Origin: Siphonodentalium dalli
Taxonomy: Eukaryota > Mollusca > Scaphopoda > Gadilida > Siphonodentaliidae
NCBI GenBank assembly: GCA_032622095.1
Contig: CP136063.1
Location: forward strand, 24,308,987 to 24,372,986
DNA: 64,000 bases
Direction of reading: 5' to 3'
Shown: piece after piece, positions 25,901-39,660 of the stretch
Position numbering within the stretch: position 1 is the first letter of the stretch
Layout: each line of letters begins with the position of its first letter
Made by a program: the position numbers and the translations under genes
Notes under the pieces: generated by a model
The model's database searches: none
Told to the model about the DNA's origin: nothing
The model's input: the letters and a program-made list of their open reading frames with translations, nothing else

Positions 25901-28900
25901 GTAATTAACTTAACATGCCAATATGATCATCCTGAGTAGCAAAATACTACTAGTACGAAAATTACGCATACCTTGGGTGTTCTTTCTCTTGTGTTTGAAT
26001 ATATATTAACTTAGTGGTCACTATAAGGTGGCGAATTCTATCATTAATATGGTTTTCATGATATTAACCTAATTAAATTAACATGCCAATTGATATGGTC
26101 ATCCTGAGTAGCAACATACTACTAGTACGAAAATTACGCATGCCTTGGGTGCTCTTTAAATACTCTTGTGTTTGAATATATATAAACTTAGTGGTCACTC
26201 TAAGGTGGCGAATTATATCGCTTACTATTGTCTTCATGATATTAACGTAATTAACTTAACATGCCAATATGGTCATCCTGAGTTGCAAAATACTACTAGT
26301 ACGAAAATCACGCATACCTTGTGTGTTCTTTCTCTTGTGTTTTAATATATATTAACTTAGTGGTCACTATAAGGTGGCGAATTATATCGCTTAATATGGT
26401 CTTCATAAAATTAACCTAATTAACTTAACATGCCAATATTTTCATCATGAGTAGCAAAATACTATTTGTACGAAAATTACGCATACTTTGGGTGCTCTTA
26501 CTCTTGTGTTTGAATATATATTAACTTAGTGGTCACTCTAAGTTGGCGAATTCTATCTCTTAATATGTCTCTTGTGTTTGAATATATATTAACTTAGTGA
26601 TCACTCTAATGTGGCGACTTCTATCGCTTACCATTGTCTTCATGATATTAACCTAATTAACTTAACATGACAATATGGTCATCCTGAGTAGAAAAATGCT
26701 ACTATAACGAAAATTACGCATACCTTGGGTGTTCTTTCTCTTGTGTTTGAACATATATTAAATTAGTGGTCACTCTAAGGTAGCGAATTCTATCGCTTAA
26801 TATGGTCTGCATAAAATTAACCTAATTAACTTAACATGCCAATATGTTCATCCTGAGTAGAAAATACGACTAGAAAGAAAATTACGTATACCTTGGGTGT
26901 TCTTTCTCTTGTGTTTGAATATATATTAACTTAGTGGTCACTATAAGGTGGCGAATTCTATCATTAATATGGTTTTCATGATATTAACCTAATTAAATTA
27001 ACATGCCAATTGATATGGTCATCCTGAGTAGCAACATACTACTAGTACGAAAATTACGCATGCCTTGGGTGCTCTTACTCTTGTGTTTGAATATATATTA
27101 ACTTAGTGGTCACTCTAAGGTGGCGAATTATATCGCTTACTATTGTCTTCATAATATTAACGTGATTAACTTAACATGCCAATATGGTCATCCTGAGTAG
27201 CAAAATACTACTAGTACGAAAATTACGCATACCTTGGGTGTTCTTTCTCTTGTGTTTGAATATATATTAACTTAGTGGTCACTCAATGTTGGCGAATTCT
27301 ATCGCTTAATATGTCTCTTGTGTTTGAATATATATTAACTTAGTGGTCATTCTAAGGTGGCGACTTCTATCGCTTACCATTGTCTTCATGATATTAACCT
27401 AATTAACTTAACATGCCAATATGGTCATCCTGAGTAGAAAAATGCTACTATAACGAAAATTACGCATACCTTGGGTGTTCTTTCTCTTGTGTTTGAACAT
27501 ATATTAAATTAGTTGTCACTCTAAGGTAGCGAATTCTATCGCTTAATATGGTCTGCATAAAATTAACCTAATTAACTTAACATGCCAATATGTTCATCCT
27601 GAGTAGCAAAATACTACTAGTGCGAAAATTACGCATACCTTGGGTGTTCTTTCTCTTGTGTTTGAACATATATTAACTTAGTGGTCACTTTAACGTAGCG
27701 AATTCTATCGCTTAATATGGTCTTCATAAAATTAACCTAATTAACTTAACATGCCAATATCGTCATCCTGAGTAGCAAAATACTACTAGTATGAACATAT
27801 AACGCATACCTTGGGTGTTCTTACTCTTGTCTTTGAATATATATTAACTTAGTGGTCACTCTAAGGTAGCGAATTATATCACTTAATATGGTATTCATAC
27901 AATTAACCTAATTAACTTAACATGCCAATATGTTCATCCTGAGTAGCAAAATACTACTAGTATGAACATATAACGCATACCTTGGGTGTTCTTTCTCTTG
28001 TGTTTGAATATATATTAACTTAGTGGTCACTATAAGGTGGCGAATTCTATCATTAATTTGGTTTTCATGATATTAACTTAACATGCCAATATTTTCATCC
28101 TGAGTAGCAAAATACTATTAGTACGAAACTTACGCATACATTGGGTGCTCTTACTCTTGTGGTCACTCTAAGGTGGCGAATTATATCGCTTACTATTGTC
28201 TTCATGATATTAACGTAATTAACTTAACATGCCAATATGATCATCCTGAGTAGCAAAATACTACTAGTACGAAAATTACGCATACCTTGGGTGTTCTTTC
28301 TCTTGTGTTTGAATATATATTAACTTAGTGGTCACTATAAGGTGGCGAATTCTATCATTAATATGGTTTTCATGATATTAACCTAATTAAATTAACATGC
28401 CAATTGATATGGTCATCCTGAGTAGCAACATACTACTAGTACGAAAATTACGCATGCCTTGGGTGCTCTTTAAATACTCTTGTGTTTGAATATATATAAA
28501 CTTAGTGGTCACTCTAAGGTGGCGAATTATATCGCTTACTATTGTCTTCATGATATTAACGTAATTAACTTAACATGCCAATATGGTCATCCTGAGTTGC
28601 AAAATACTACTAGTACGAAAATCACGCATACCTTGTGTGTTCTTTCTCTTGTGTTTTAATATATATTAACTTAGTGGTCACTATAAGGTGGCGAATTATA
28701 TCGCTTAATATGGTCTTCATAAAATTAACCTAATTAACTTAACATGCCAATATTTTCATCCTGAGTAGCAAAATACTATTTGTACGAAAATTACGCATAC
28801 TTTGGGTGCTCTTACTCTTGTGTTTGAATATATATTAACTTAGTGGTCACTCTAAGTTGGCGAATTCTATCTCTTAATATGTCTCTTGTGTTTGAATATA

Positions 28901-29400
28901 TATTAACTTAGTGATCACTCTAATGTGGCGACTTCTATCGCTTACCATTGTCTTCATGATATTAACCTAATTAACTTAACATGACAATATGGTCATCCTG
29001 AGTAGAAAAATGCTACTATAACGAAAATTACGCATACCTTGGGTGTTCTTTCTCTTGTGTTTGAACATATATTAAATTAGTGGTCACTCTAAGGTAGCGA
29101 ATTCTATCGCTTAATATGGTCTGCATAAAATTAACCTAATTAACTTAACATGCCAATATGTTCATCCTGAGTAGAAAATACGACTAGAATGAAAATTACG
29201 TATACCTTGGGTGTTCTTTCTCTTGTGTTTGAATATATATTAACTTAGTGGTCACTATAAGGTGGCGAATTCTATCATTAATATGGTTTTCATGATATTA
29301 ACCTAATTAAATTAACATGCCAATTGATATGGTCATCCTGAGTAGCAACAAACTACTAGTACAAAAATTAAGCATGCCTTGGGTGCTCTTACTCTTGTGT
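20000..29400. repeat. Higher-order repeat A, 2,314-bp unit, about 4 copies
   Basis: A private mark, GTGCTCTTTAAATACTCTTG, occurs at 21,521, 23,835, 26,149 and 28,463, exactly 2,314 bp apart each time. A second mark, CTCAATGTTGGCG, occurs at 20,341, 22,654, 24,968 and 27,282 (2,313, 2,314, 2,314). Copies begin near 20,000, 22,314, 24,628 and 26,942 and the match fades near 29,340. Later copies are almost identical; single-base differences are visible at 24,766, 26,876 and 28,761. The unit is about 13.7 monomer lengths because it includes two 68-bp truncated units and one unit with a CTTGTG/GTCACTC deletion. Confidence 0.93.
21200..21240. repeat. HOR A-specific deletion junction
   Basis: The text runs CTCTTACTCTTGTGGTCACT, skipping the TTTGAATATATATTAACTTAG segment that opens every other monomer. 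GTGG is present at both deletion ends, so microhomology or replication slippage is plausible. The junction recurs once per HOR A copy (about 23,525, 25,840, 28,155) and can serve as a diagnostic for this HOR. Confidence 0.85.
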
Positions 29401-32400
29401 TTGAATATATATTAACTTAGTGGTCACTATAAGATGGCGAATTCTATCATTAATATGGTTTTCATGATATTAACCTAATTAAAATAACATGCCAATATGG
29501 TCATCATGTGCGGCAAAATACTACCAGTACAAAAATTACGAATACCTTGGGTGCTCTTACTCTTGTATTTGAATATATATTAACTTAGTGGTCACTCTAA
29601 GGTGGCGAATTCTATCATTAATATGGTTTTCATGATATTAACCTAATTAAATTAACATGCCAATTGATATGGTCATCCTGAGTAGCAACATACTACTAGT
29701 ACGAAAATTACGCATGCCTTGGGTGCTCTTACTCTTGTGTTTGAATATATATTAACTTAGTGGTCACTCTAAGGTGGCGAATTATATCGCTTACTATTGT
29801 CTTCATGATATTAACGTAATTAACTTAACATGCCAATATGGTCATCCTGAGTAGCAAAATACTACTAGTACGAAAATTACGCATACCTTGGGTGTTCTTT
29901 CTCTTGTGTTTGAATATATTTTAACTTAGTGGTCACTATAAGGTGGCGAATTCTATCATTAATATGGTTTTCATGATATTAACCTAATTAAATTAACATG
30001 CCAATTGATATGGTCATCCTGAGTAGCAACATACTACTAGTACGAAAATTACGCATGCCTTGGGTGCTCTTACTCTTGTGTTTGAATATATATTAACTTA
30101 GTGGTCACTCAAAGGTGGCGAATTATATCGCTTACTATTGTCTTCATGGTATTAACCTAATTAACTTAACATGCCAATATGGTCATCCTGAGTAGAAAAA
30201 TGCTACTATAACGAAAATTACGCATACCTTGGGTGTTCTTTCTCTTGTGTTTGAACATATATTAAATTAGTGGTCACTCTAAGGTAGCGAATTCTATCGC
30301 TTAATATGGTCTGCATAAAATTAACCTAATTAACTTAACATGCCAATATGTTCATCCTGAGTAGAAAATACGACTAGAATGAAAATTACGCATACCTTGG
30401 GTGTTCTTTCTCTTGTGTTTGAATATATATTAACTTAGTGGTCACTCTAAGTTGGCGAATTCTATCGCTTTATATGTCTCTTGTGTTTGAATATATATTA
30501 ACTTAGTGGTCACTCAAAGGTGGCGACTTCTATCGCTTACCATCATTGTCTTCATGATATTAACCTAATTAACTTAACATGCCAATATGGTCATCCTGAG
30601 TAGAAAAATGCTACTATAACGAAATTACGCATACCTTGGGTGTTCTTTCTCTTGTGTTTGAACATATATTAAATTAGTGGTCACTCTAAGGTAGCGAATT
30701 TCCCCGCTTAATATGGTCTGCATAAAATTAACCTAATTAACTTAACATGCCAATATGTTCATCCTGAGTAGAAAATACGACTAGAATGAAAATTACGCAT
30801 ACCTTGGGTGTTCTTTCTCTTGTGTTTGAATATATATTAACTTAGTGGTCACTATAAGGTGGCGAATTCTATCATTAATATGGTTTTCATGATATTAATC
30901 TAATTAAATTAACATGCCAATTGATATGGTCATCCTGAGTAGCAACAAACTACTAGTACGAAAATTACGCATGCCTTGGGTGCTCTTACTCTTGTGTTTG
31001 AATATATATTAACTTAGTGGTCACTCTAAGGTGGCGAATTATATCATTAATATGGTTTTCATGATATTAACCTAATTAAATTAACATGCCAATATGGTCA
31101 TCCTGTGTGGCAAAATACTACTAGTACGAAAATTACGCATACCTTGGGTGTTCTTTCTCTTGTATTTAAACATATATTAACTTAGTGGTCACTCTAACGT
31201 AGCGAATTCTATCGCTTAATATGGTCTTCATACAATTAACCTAATTAACTTAACATGCCAATATGTTCATCCTGAGTAGCAAAATACTACTAGTACGAAA
31301 TTACGCATACCTTGTGTGCTCTTACTCTTGTGTTTGAATATATATTAACTAAGTGGTCACTCTAAGGTTGCGAATTATATCGCTTAATATGGTCTTCATG
31401 ATATTAACCTAATTAACTTAACATGCCAATATCGTCATCCTGAGTAGCAAAATACTACTAGTATGAACATATTACGCATACCTTGGGGGCTTTTACTCTT
31501 GTGTTTGAATATATATTAACTAAGTGGTCACTGTAAGGTGGTGAATTCTTTCGCTTAATATTGTCTTCGTAATATTAACTTAATTAACTTAAGATGCCAA
31601 AATACTACTAATACGAAAATTACGCATACCTTGGCTGTTCATACCAATATGGTCATCCTGAGTAGCAAAATACTACTAGTACGAAAATTACGCATACCTT
31701 GGGTGTTCTTTCTCTTGTGTTTGAACATATATTAACTTAGTGGTCACTTTAACGTAGCGAATTCAATCTCTTAATATGGTCTTCAAAAAATTAACCTAAT
31801 TAACTTAACATGCCAATATTTTCATCCTGAGTAGCAAAATACTATTAGTACGAAACTTACGCATACCTTGGGTGCTCTTACTCTTGTGTTTGAACATATA
31901 TTAACTTAGTGGTCACTCTAAGGTAGCGAATTCTATCGCTTAATATGGTCTGCATAAAATTAACCTAATTAACTTAACATGCCAATATGTTCATCCTGAG
32001 TAGAACATACGACTAGAATAAAAATTACGCATACCTTGGGAGTTCTTACTCTTGTCTTTGAATATATATTAACTTAGTGGTCACTCTAAGGTAGCGAATT
32101 ATATCACTTAATATGGTCTTCATACAATTAACCTAATTTACTTAACATGCCAATATGTTCATCCTGAGTAGCAAAATACTACTAGTACGAAATTACGCAT
32201 ACCTTGGGTGCTCTTACTCTTGTGTTTGAATATATAATAACTAAGTGGTCACTCTATGGTTGCGAATTATATCGCTTAATATGGTCTTCATGATATTAAC
32301 CTAATTAACTTAACATGCCAATATCGTCATCCTGAGTAGCAAAATACTGCTAGTATGAACATATTACGCATACCTTGGGTGCTTTCACTCTTGTGTTTGA

Positions 32401-35400
32401 ATATATATTAACTAAGTGGTCACTGTAAGGTGGTGAATTATTTCGCTTAATATTGTCTTCATAATATTAACTTAATTAACTTAAGATGCCAAAATACTAC
32501 TAATACGAAAATTACGCATACCTTGGCTGTTCATACCAATACGGTCATCCTGAGTAGCAAAATACTACTAGTACGAAAATTACGCATACCTTGGGTGTTC
32601 TTTCTCTTGCGTTTGAACATATATTAACTTAGTGGTCACTCGAACGTAGCGAATTCTCTCGCTTAATACGGTCTTCATAAAATTAACCTAATTGACTTAA
32701 CATGCCAATATTTTCATCCTGAGTAGCAAAATGCTATTAGTACGAAACTTACGCATACCTTGTGTGCTCTTACTCTTGTGTTTGAATATATATTAACTTA
32801 GTGGTCACTATAAGATGGCGAATTCTATCATTAATATGGTTTTCATGATATTAACCTAATTCAAATAACATGCCAATATAGTCATCCTGTGCGGCAAAAT
32901 ACTACCAGTACAAAAATTACGAATACCTTGGGTGATCTTACTCTTGTATTTGAATATATATTAACTTAGTGGTCACTCTAAGGTGGCGAATTCTATCATT
33001 AATATGGTTTTCATGATATTAACCTAATTAAATTAACATGCCAATTGATATGGTCATCCTGAGTAGCAACATACTACTAGTACGAAAATTACGCATGCCT
33101 TGGGTGCTCTTACTCTTGTGTTTGAATATATATTAACTTAGTGGTCACTCTAAGGTGGCGAATTATATCGCTTACTATTGTCTTCATGATATTAACGTAA
33201 TTAACTTAACATGCCAATATGGTCATCCTGAGTAGCAAAATACTACTAGTACGAAAATTACGCATACCTTGGGTGTTCTTTCTCTTGTGTTTGAATATAT
33301 TTTAACTTAGTGGTCACTATAAGGTGGCGAATTCTATCATTAATATGGTTTTCATGATATTAACCTAATTAAATTAACATGCCAATTGATATGGTCATCC
33401 TGAGTAGCAACATACTACTAGTACGAAAATTACGCATGCCTTGGGTGCTCTTACTCTTGTGTTTGAATATATATTAACTTAGTGGTCACTCAAAGGTGGC
33501 GAATTATATCGCTTACTATTGTCTTCATGGTATTAACCTAATTAACTTAACATGCCAATATGGTCATCCTGAGTAGAAAAATGCTACTATAACGAAAATT
33601 ACGCATACCTTGGGTGTTCTTTCTCTTGTGTTTGAACATATATTAAATTAGTGGTCACTCTAAGGTAGCGAATTCTATCGCTTAATATGGTCTGCATAAA
33701 ATTAACCTAATTAACTTAACATGCCAATATGTTCATCCTGAGTAGAAAATACGACTAGAATGAAAATTACGCATACCTTGGGTGTTCTTTCTCTTGTGTT
33801 TGAATATATATTAACTTAGTGGTCACTCTAAGTTGGCGAATTCTATCGCTTTATATGTCTCTTGTGTTTGAATATATATTAACTTAGTGGTCACTCAAAG
33901 GTGGCGACTTCTATCGCTTACCATCATTGTCTTCATGATATTAACCTAATTAACTTAACATGCCAATATGGTCATCCTGAGTAGAAAAATGCTACTATAA
34001 CGAAATTACGCATACCTTGGGTGTTCTTTCTCTTGTGTTTGAACATATATTAAATTAGTGGTCACTCTAAGGTAGCGAATTTCCCCGCTTAATATGGTCT
34101 GCATAAAATTAACCTAATTAACTTAACATGCCAATATGTTCATCCTGAGTAGAAAATACGACTAGAATGAAAATTACGCATACCTTGGGTGTTCTTTCTC
34201 TTGTGTTTGAATATATATTAACTTAGTGGTCACTATAAGGTGGCGAATTCTATCATTAATATGGTTTTCATGATATTAATCTAATTAAATTAACATGCCA
34301 ATTGATATGGTCATCCTGAGTAGCAACAAACTACTAGTACGAAAATTACGCATGCCTTGGGTGCTCTTACTCTTGTGTTTGAATATATATTAACTTAGTG
34401 GTCACTCTAAGGTGGCGAATTATATCATTAATATGGTTTTCATGATATTAACCTAATTAAATTAACATGCCAATATGGTCATCCTGTGTGGCAAAATACT
34501 ACTAGTACGAAAATTACGCATACCTTGGGTGTTCTTTCTCTTGTATTTAAACATATATTAACTTAGTGGTCACTCTAACGTAGCGAATTCTATCGCTTAA
34601 TATGGTCTTCATACAATTAACCTAATTAACTTAACATGCCAATATGTTCATCCTGAGTAGCAAAATACTACTAGTACGAAATTACGCATACCTTGTGTGC
34701 TCTTACTCTTGTGTTTGAATATATATTAACTAAGTGGTCACTCTAAGGTTGCGAATTATATCGCTTAATATGGTCTTCATGATATTAACCTAATTAACTT
34801 AACATGCCAATATCGTCATCCTGAGTAGCAAAATACTACTAGTATGAACATATTACGCATACCTTGGGGGCTTTTACTCTTGTGTTTGAATATATATTAA
34901 CTAAGTGGTCACTGTAAGGTGGTGAATTCTTTCGCTTAATATTGTCTTCGTAATATTAACTTAATTAACTTAAGATGCCAAAATACTACTAATACGAAAA
35001 TTACGCATACCTTGGCTGTTCATACCAATATGGTCATCCTGAGTAGCAAAATACTACTAGTACGAAAATTACGCATACCTTGGGTGTTCTTTCTCTTGTG
35101 TTTGAACATATATTAACTTAGTGGTCACTTTAACGTAGCGAATTCAATCTCTTAATATGGTCTTCAAAAAATTAACCTAATTAACTTAACATGCCAATAT
35201 TTTCATCCTGAGTAGCAAAATACTATTAGTACGAAACTTACGCATACCTTGGGTGCTCTTACTCTTGTGTTTGAACATATATTAACTTAGTGGTCACTCT
35301 AAGGTAGCGAATTCTATCGCTTAATATGGTCTGCATAAAATTAACCTAATTAACTTAACATGCCAATATGTTCATCCTGAGTAGAACATACGACTAGAAT

Positions 35401-36700
35401 AAAAATTACGCATACCTTGGGAGTTCTTACTCTTGTCTTTGAATATATATTAACTTAGTGGTCACTCTAAGGTAGCGAATTATATCACTTAATATGGTCT
35501 TCATACAATTAACCTAATTTACTTAACATGCCAATATGTTCATCCTGAGTAGCAAAATACTACTAGTACGAAATTACGCATACCTTGGGTGCTCTTACTC
35601 TTGTGTTTGAATATATAATAACTAAGTGGTCACTCTATGGTTGCGAATTATATCGCTTAATATGGTCTTCATGATATTAACCTAATTAACTTAACATGCC
35701 AATATCGTCATCCTGAGTAGCAAAATACTGCTAGTATGAACATATTACGCATACCTTGGGTGCTTTCACTCTTGTGTTTGAATATATATTAACTAAGTGG
35801 TCACTGTAAGGTGGTGAATTATTTCGCTTAATATTGTCTTCATAATATTAACTTAATTAACTTAAGATGCCAAAATACTACTAATACGAAAATTACGCAT
35901 ACCTTGGCTGTTCATACCAATACGGTCATCCTGAGTAGCAAAATACTACTAGTACGAAAATTACGCATACCTTGGGTGTTCTTTCTCTTGCGTTTGAACA
36001 TATATTAACTTAGTGGTCACTCGAACGTAGCGAATTCTCTCGCTTAATACGGTCTTCATAAAATTAACCTAATTGACTTAACATGCCAATATTTTCATCC
36101 TGAGTAGCAAAATGCTATTAGTACGAAACTTACGCATACCTTGTGTGCTCTTACTCTTGTGTTTGAATATATATTAACTTAGTGGTCACTATAAGATGGC
36201 GAATTCTATCATTAATATGGTTTTCATGATATTAACCTAATTCAAATAACATGCCAATATAGTCATCCTGTGCGGCAAAATACTACCAGTACAAAAATTA
36301 CGAATACCTTGGGTGATCTTACTCTTGTATTTGAATATATATTAACTTAGTGGTCACTCTAAGGTGGCGAATTCTATCATTAATATGGTTTTCATGATAT
36401 TAACCTAATTAAATTAACATGCCAATTGATATGGTCATCCTGAGTAGCAACATACTACTAGTACGAAAATTACGCATGCCTTGGGTGCTCTTACTCTTGT
36501 GTTTGAATATATATTAACTTAGTGGTCACTCTAAGGTGGCGAATTATATCGCTTACTATCGTCTTCATGATATTAACGTAATTAACTTAACATGCCAATA
36601 TGGTCATCCTGAGTAGCAAAATACTACTAGTACGAAAATTACGCATACCTTGGGTGTTCTTTCTCTTGTGTTTGAATATATATTAACTTAGTGGTCACTA
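29401..36700. repeat. Higher-order repeat B, 3,381-bp unit, two copies plus partial third
   Basis: The private variant GCGAATTTCCCCGCTTAATA gives TCCCCGCTT at 30,701 and 34,082, 3,381 bp apart. The chimeric unit's GATGCCAAAATAC at 31,593 and 34,974 gives the same spacing. Copy 1 spans about 29,401-32,781 and copy 2 about 32,782-36,162. A third copy starts (AAGATGGCG ... TGCGGCAAAATACTACCAG near 36,200) and diverges by about 36,660. The period is almost exactly 20 monomer lengths. Copies 2 and 3 share AATTCAAATAAC where copy 1 has AATTAAAATAAC. Confidence 0.92.
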
Positions 36701-39660
36701 TAAGGTGGCGAATTCTATCATTAATATGGTTTTCATGATATTAACCTAATTAAATTAACATGCCAATTGATATGGTAATCCTGAGTAGCAACATACTACT
36801 AGTACGAAAATTACGCATGCCTTGGGTGCTCTTACTCTTGTGTTTGAATATATATTAACTTAGTGGTCACTGTAAGGTGGCGAATTATATCGCTTACTAT
36901 TGTCTTCATGATATTAACGTAATTAACTTAACATGCCAATATGGTCATCCTGAGTAGCAAAATACTACTAGTACGAAAATTACGCATACCTTGGGTGTTC
37001 TTTCTCTTGTGTTTGAATATATATTAACTTAGTGGTCACTATAAGGTGGCGAATTCTATCATTAATATGGTTTTCATGATATTAACCTAATTAAATTAAC
37101 ATGCCAATTGATATGGTCATCCTGAGTAGCAACATACTACTAGTACGAAAATTACGCATGCCTTGGGTGCTCTTACTCTTGTGTTTGAATATATATTAAC
37201 TAAGTGGTCACTCTAAGGTGGCGAATTATATCGCTTACTATTGTCTTCATGATATTAACGTAATTAACTTAACATGCCAATATGGTCATCCTGAGTTGCA
37301 AAATACTACTAGTACGAAAATTACGCATTCCTTGTGTGTTCTTTCTCTTGTGTTTGAATATATATTAACTTAGTGGTCACTATAAGGTGGCGTATTATAT
37401 CGCTTACTATGGTCTTCATGATATTAACCTAATTAACTTAACATGCCAATATCGTCATCCTGAGTAGCAAAATACTACTAGTATGAACATATTACGCATA
37501 CCTTGGGTGCTTTTACTCTTGTGTTTGAATATATATTAACTAAGTGGTCACTGTAAGGTGGTGAATTCTTTCGCTTAATATTGTCTTCATAATATTAACT
37601 TAATTAACTTAAGATGCCAAAATACTACTAATACGAAAATTACGCATACCTTGGCTGTTCATACCAATATGGTCATCCTGAGTAGCAAAATACTACTAGT
37701 ACGAAAATTACGCATACCTTGGGTGTTCTTTCTCTTGCGTTTGAACATATATTAACTTAGTGGTCACTCTAACGTAGCGAATTCTATCGCTTAATATGGT
37801 CTTCATAAAATTAACCTAATTAACTTAACATGCCAATATTTTCATCCTGAATAGCAAAATACTATTAGTACGAAACTTACGCATACCTTGGGTGCTCTTA
37901 CTCTTGTGTTTGAATATATATTAACTTAGTGGTCACTATAAGATGGCGAATTATATCATTAATATGGTTTTCATGATATTAACCTAATTAAAATAACATG
38001 CCAATATGGTCATCCTGTGCGACAAAATACTACCAGTACAAAAATTACGAATACCTTGGGTGCTCTTACTCTTGTATTTGAATATATATTAACTTAGTGG
38101 TCACTCTAAGGTGGCGAATTCTATCATTAATATGGTTTTCATGATATTAACCTAATTAAATTAACATGCCAATTGATATGGTCATCCTGAGTAGCAACAT
38201 ACTACTAGTACGAAAATTACGCATGCTTTGGGTGCTGTTACTCTTGTGTTTGAATATATATTAACTTAGTGGTCACTCTAAGGTGGCGAATTATATCGCT
38301 TACTATTGTCTTCATGATATTAACGTAATTAACTTAACATGCCAATATGGTCATCCTGAGTAGCAAAATACTACTAGTACAAAAATTACGCATACCTTGG
38401 GTGTTCTTTCTCTTGTGTTTGAATATATATTAACTTAGTGGTCACTATAAGGTGGCGAATTCTATCATTAATATGGTTTTCATGATATTAACCTAATTAA
38501 ATTAACATGCCAATTGATATGGTCATCCTGAGTAGCAACATACTACTAGTACGAAAATTACGCATGCCTTGGGTGCTCTTACTCTTGTGTTTGAATATAT
38601 ATTAACTTAGTGGTCACTCTAAGGTGGCGAATTATATCGCTTACTATTGTCTTCATGATATTAACGTAATTAACTTAACATGCCAATATGGTCATCCTGA
38701 GTAGCAAAATACTACTAGTACGAAAATTACGCATACCTTGGGTGTTCTTTCTGTTGTGTTTGAATATATATTAACTTAGTGGTCACTATAAGGTGGCGAA
38801 TTATATCGCTTAATATGGTCTTCATAAAATTAACCTAATTAACTTAACATGCCAATATTTTCATCCTGAGTAGCAAAATACTATTTGTACGAAAATTACG
38901 CATACTTTGGGTGCTCTTACTCTTGTGTTTGAATATATATTAACTTAGTGGTCACTCAATGTTGGCGAATTCTATCGCTTAATATGTCTCTTGTGTTTGA
39001 ATATATATTAACTTAGTGGTCACTCTGAGGTGGCGACTTCTATCGCTTACCATTGTCTTCATGATATTAACCTAATTAACTTAACATGTCAATATGGTCA
39101 TCCTGAGTAGAAAAATGCTACTATAACGAAAATTACGCATACCGTGGGTGTTCTTTCTCTTGTGTTTGAACATATATTAAATTAGTGGTCACTCTAAGGT
39201 AGCGAATTCTATCGCTTAATATGGTCTGCATAAAATTAACCTAATTAATTTAACATGCCAATATGTTCATCCTGAGTAGAAAATACGACTAGAATGAAAA
39301 TTACGCATACCTTGGGTGTTCTTTCTCTTGTGTTTGAATATATATTAACTTAGTGGTCACTATAAGGTGGCGAATTCTATCATTAATATGGTTTTCATGA
39401 TATTAACCTAATTAAATTAACATGCCAATATGGTCATCCTGAGTAGCAAAATACTACTAGTACGAAATTACGCATACCTTGGGTGCTCTTACTCTTGTGT
39501 TTGAATATATATTAACTAAGTGGTCACTCTAAGGTTGCGAATTATATCGCTTAATATGGTCTTCATGATATTAACCTAATTAACTTATCATGCCAATATC
39601 GTCATCCTGAGTAGCAAAATACTACTAGTATGAACATATTACGCACACCTTGGGTGCTTT
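36701..39660. repeat. Dimer-rich transition domain (341-bp type 1 / type 2 alternation)
   Basis: Type 2 monomers (172 bp; TCATTAATATGGTTTTCAT and CCAATTGATATGG) alternate with type 1 monomers (169 bp). The landmark TTGGGTGTTC recurs 341 bp apart at 36,650 and 36,991, which equals 169 + 172. One chimeric unit lies near 37,613 and one truncated unit near 38,985. No multi-kilobase period dominates here. Confidence 0.8.
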
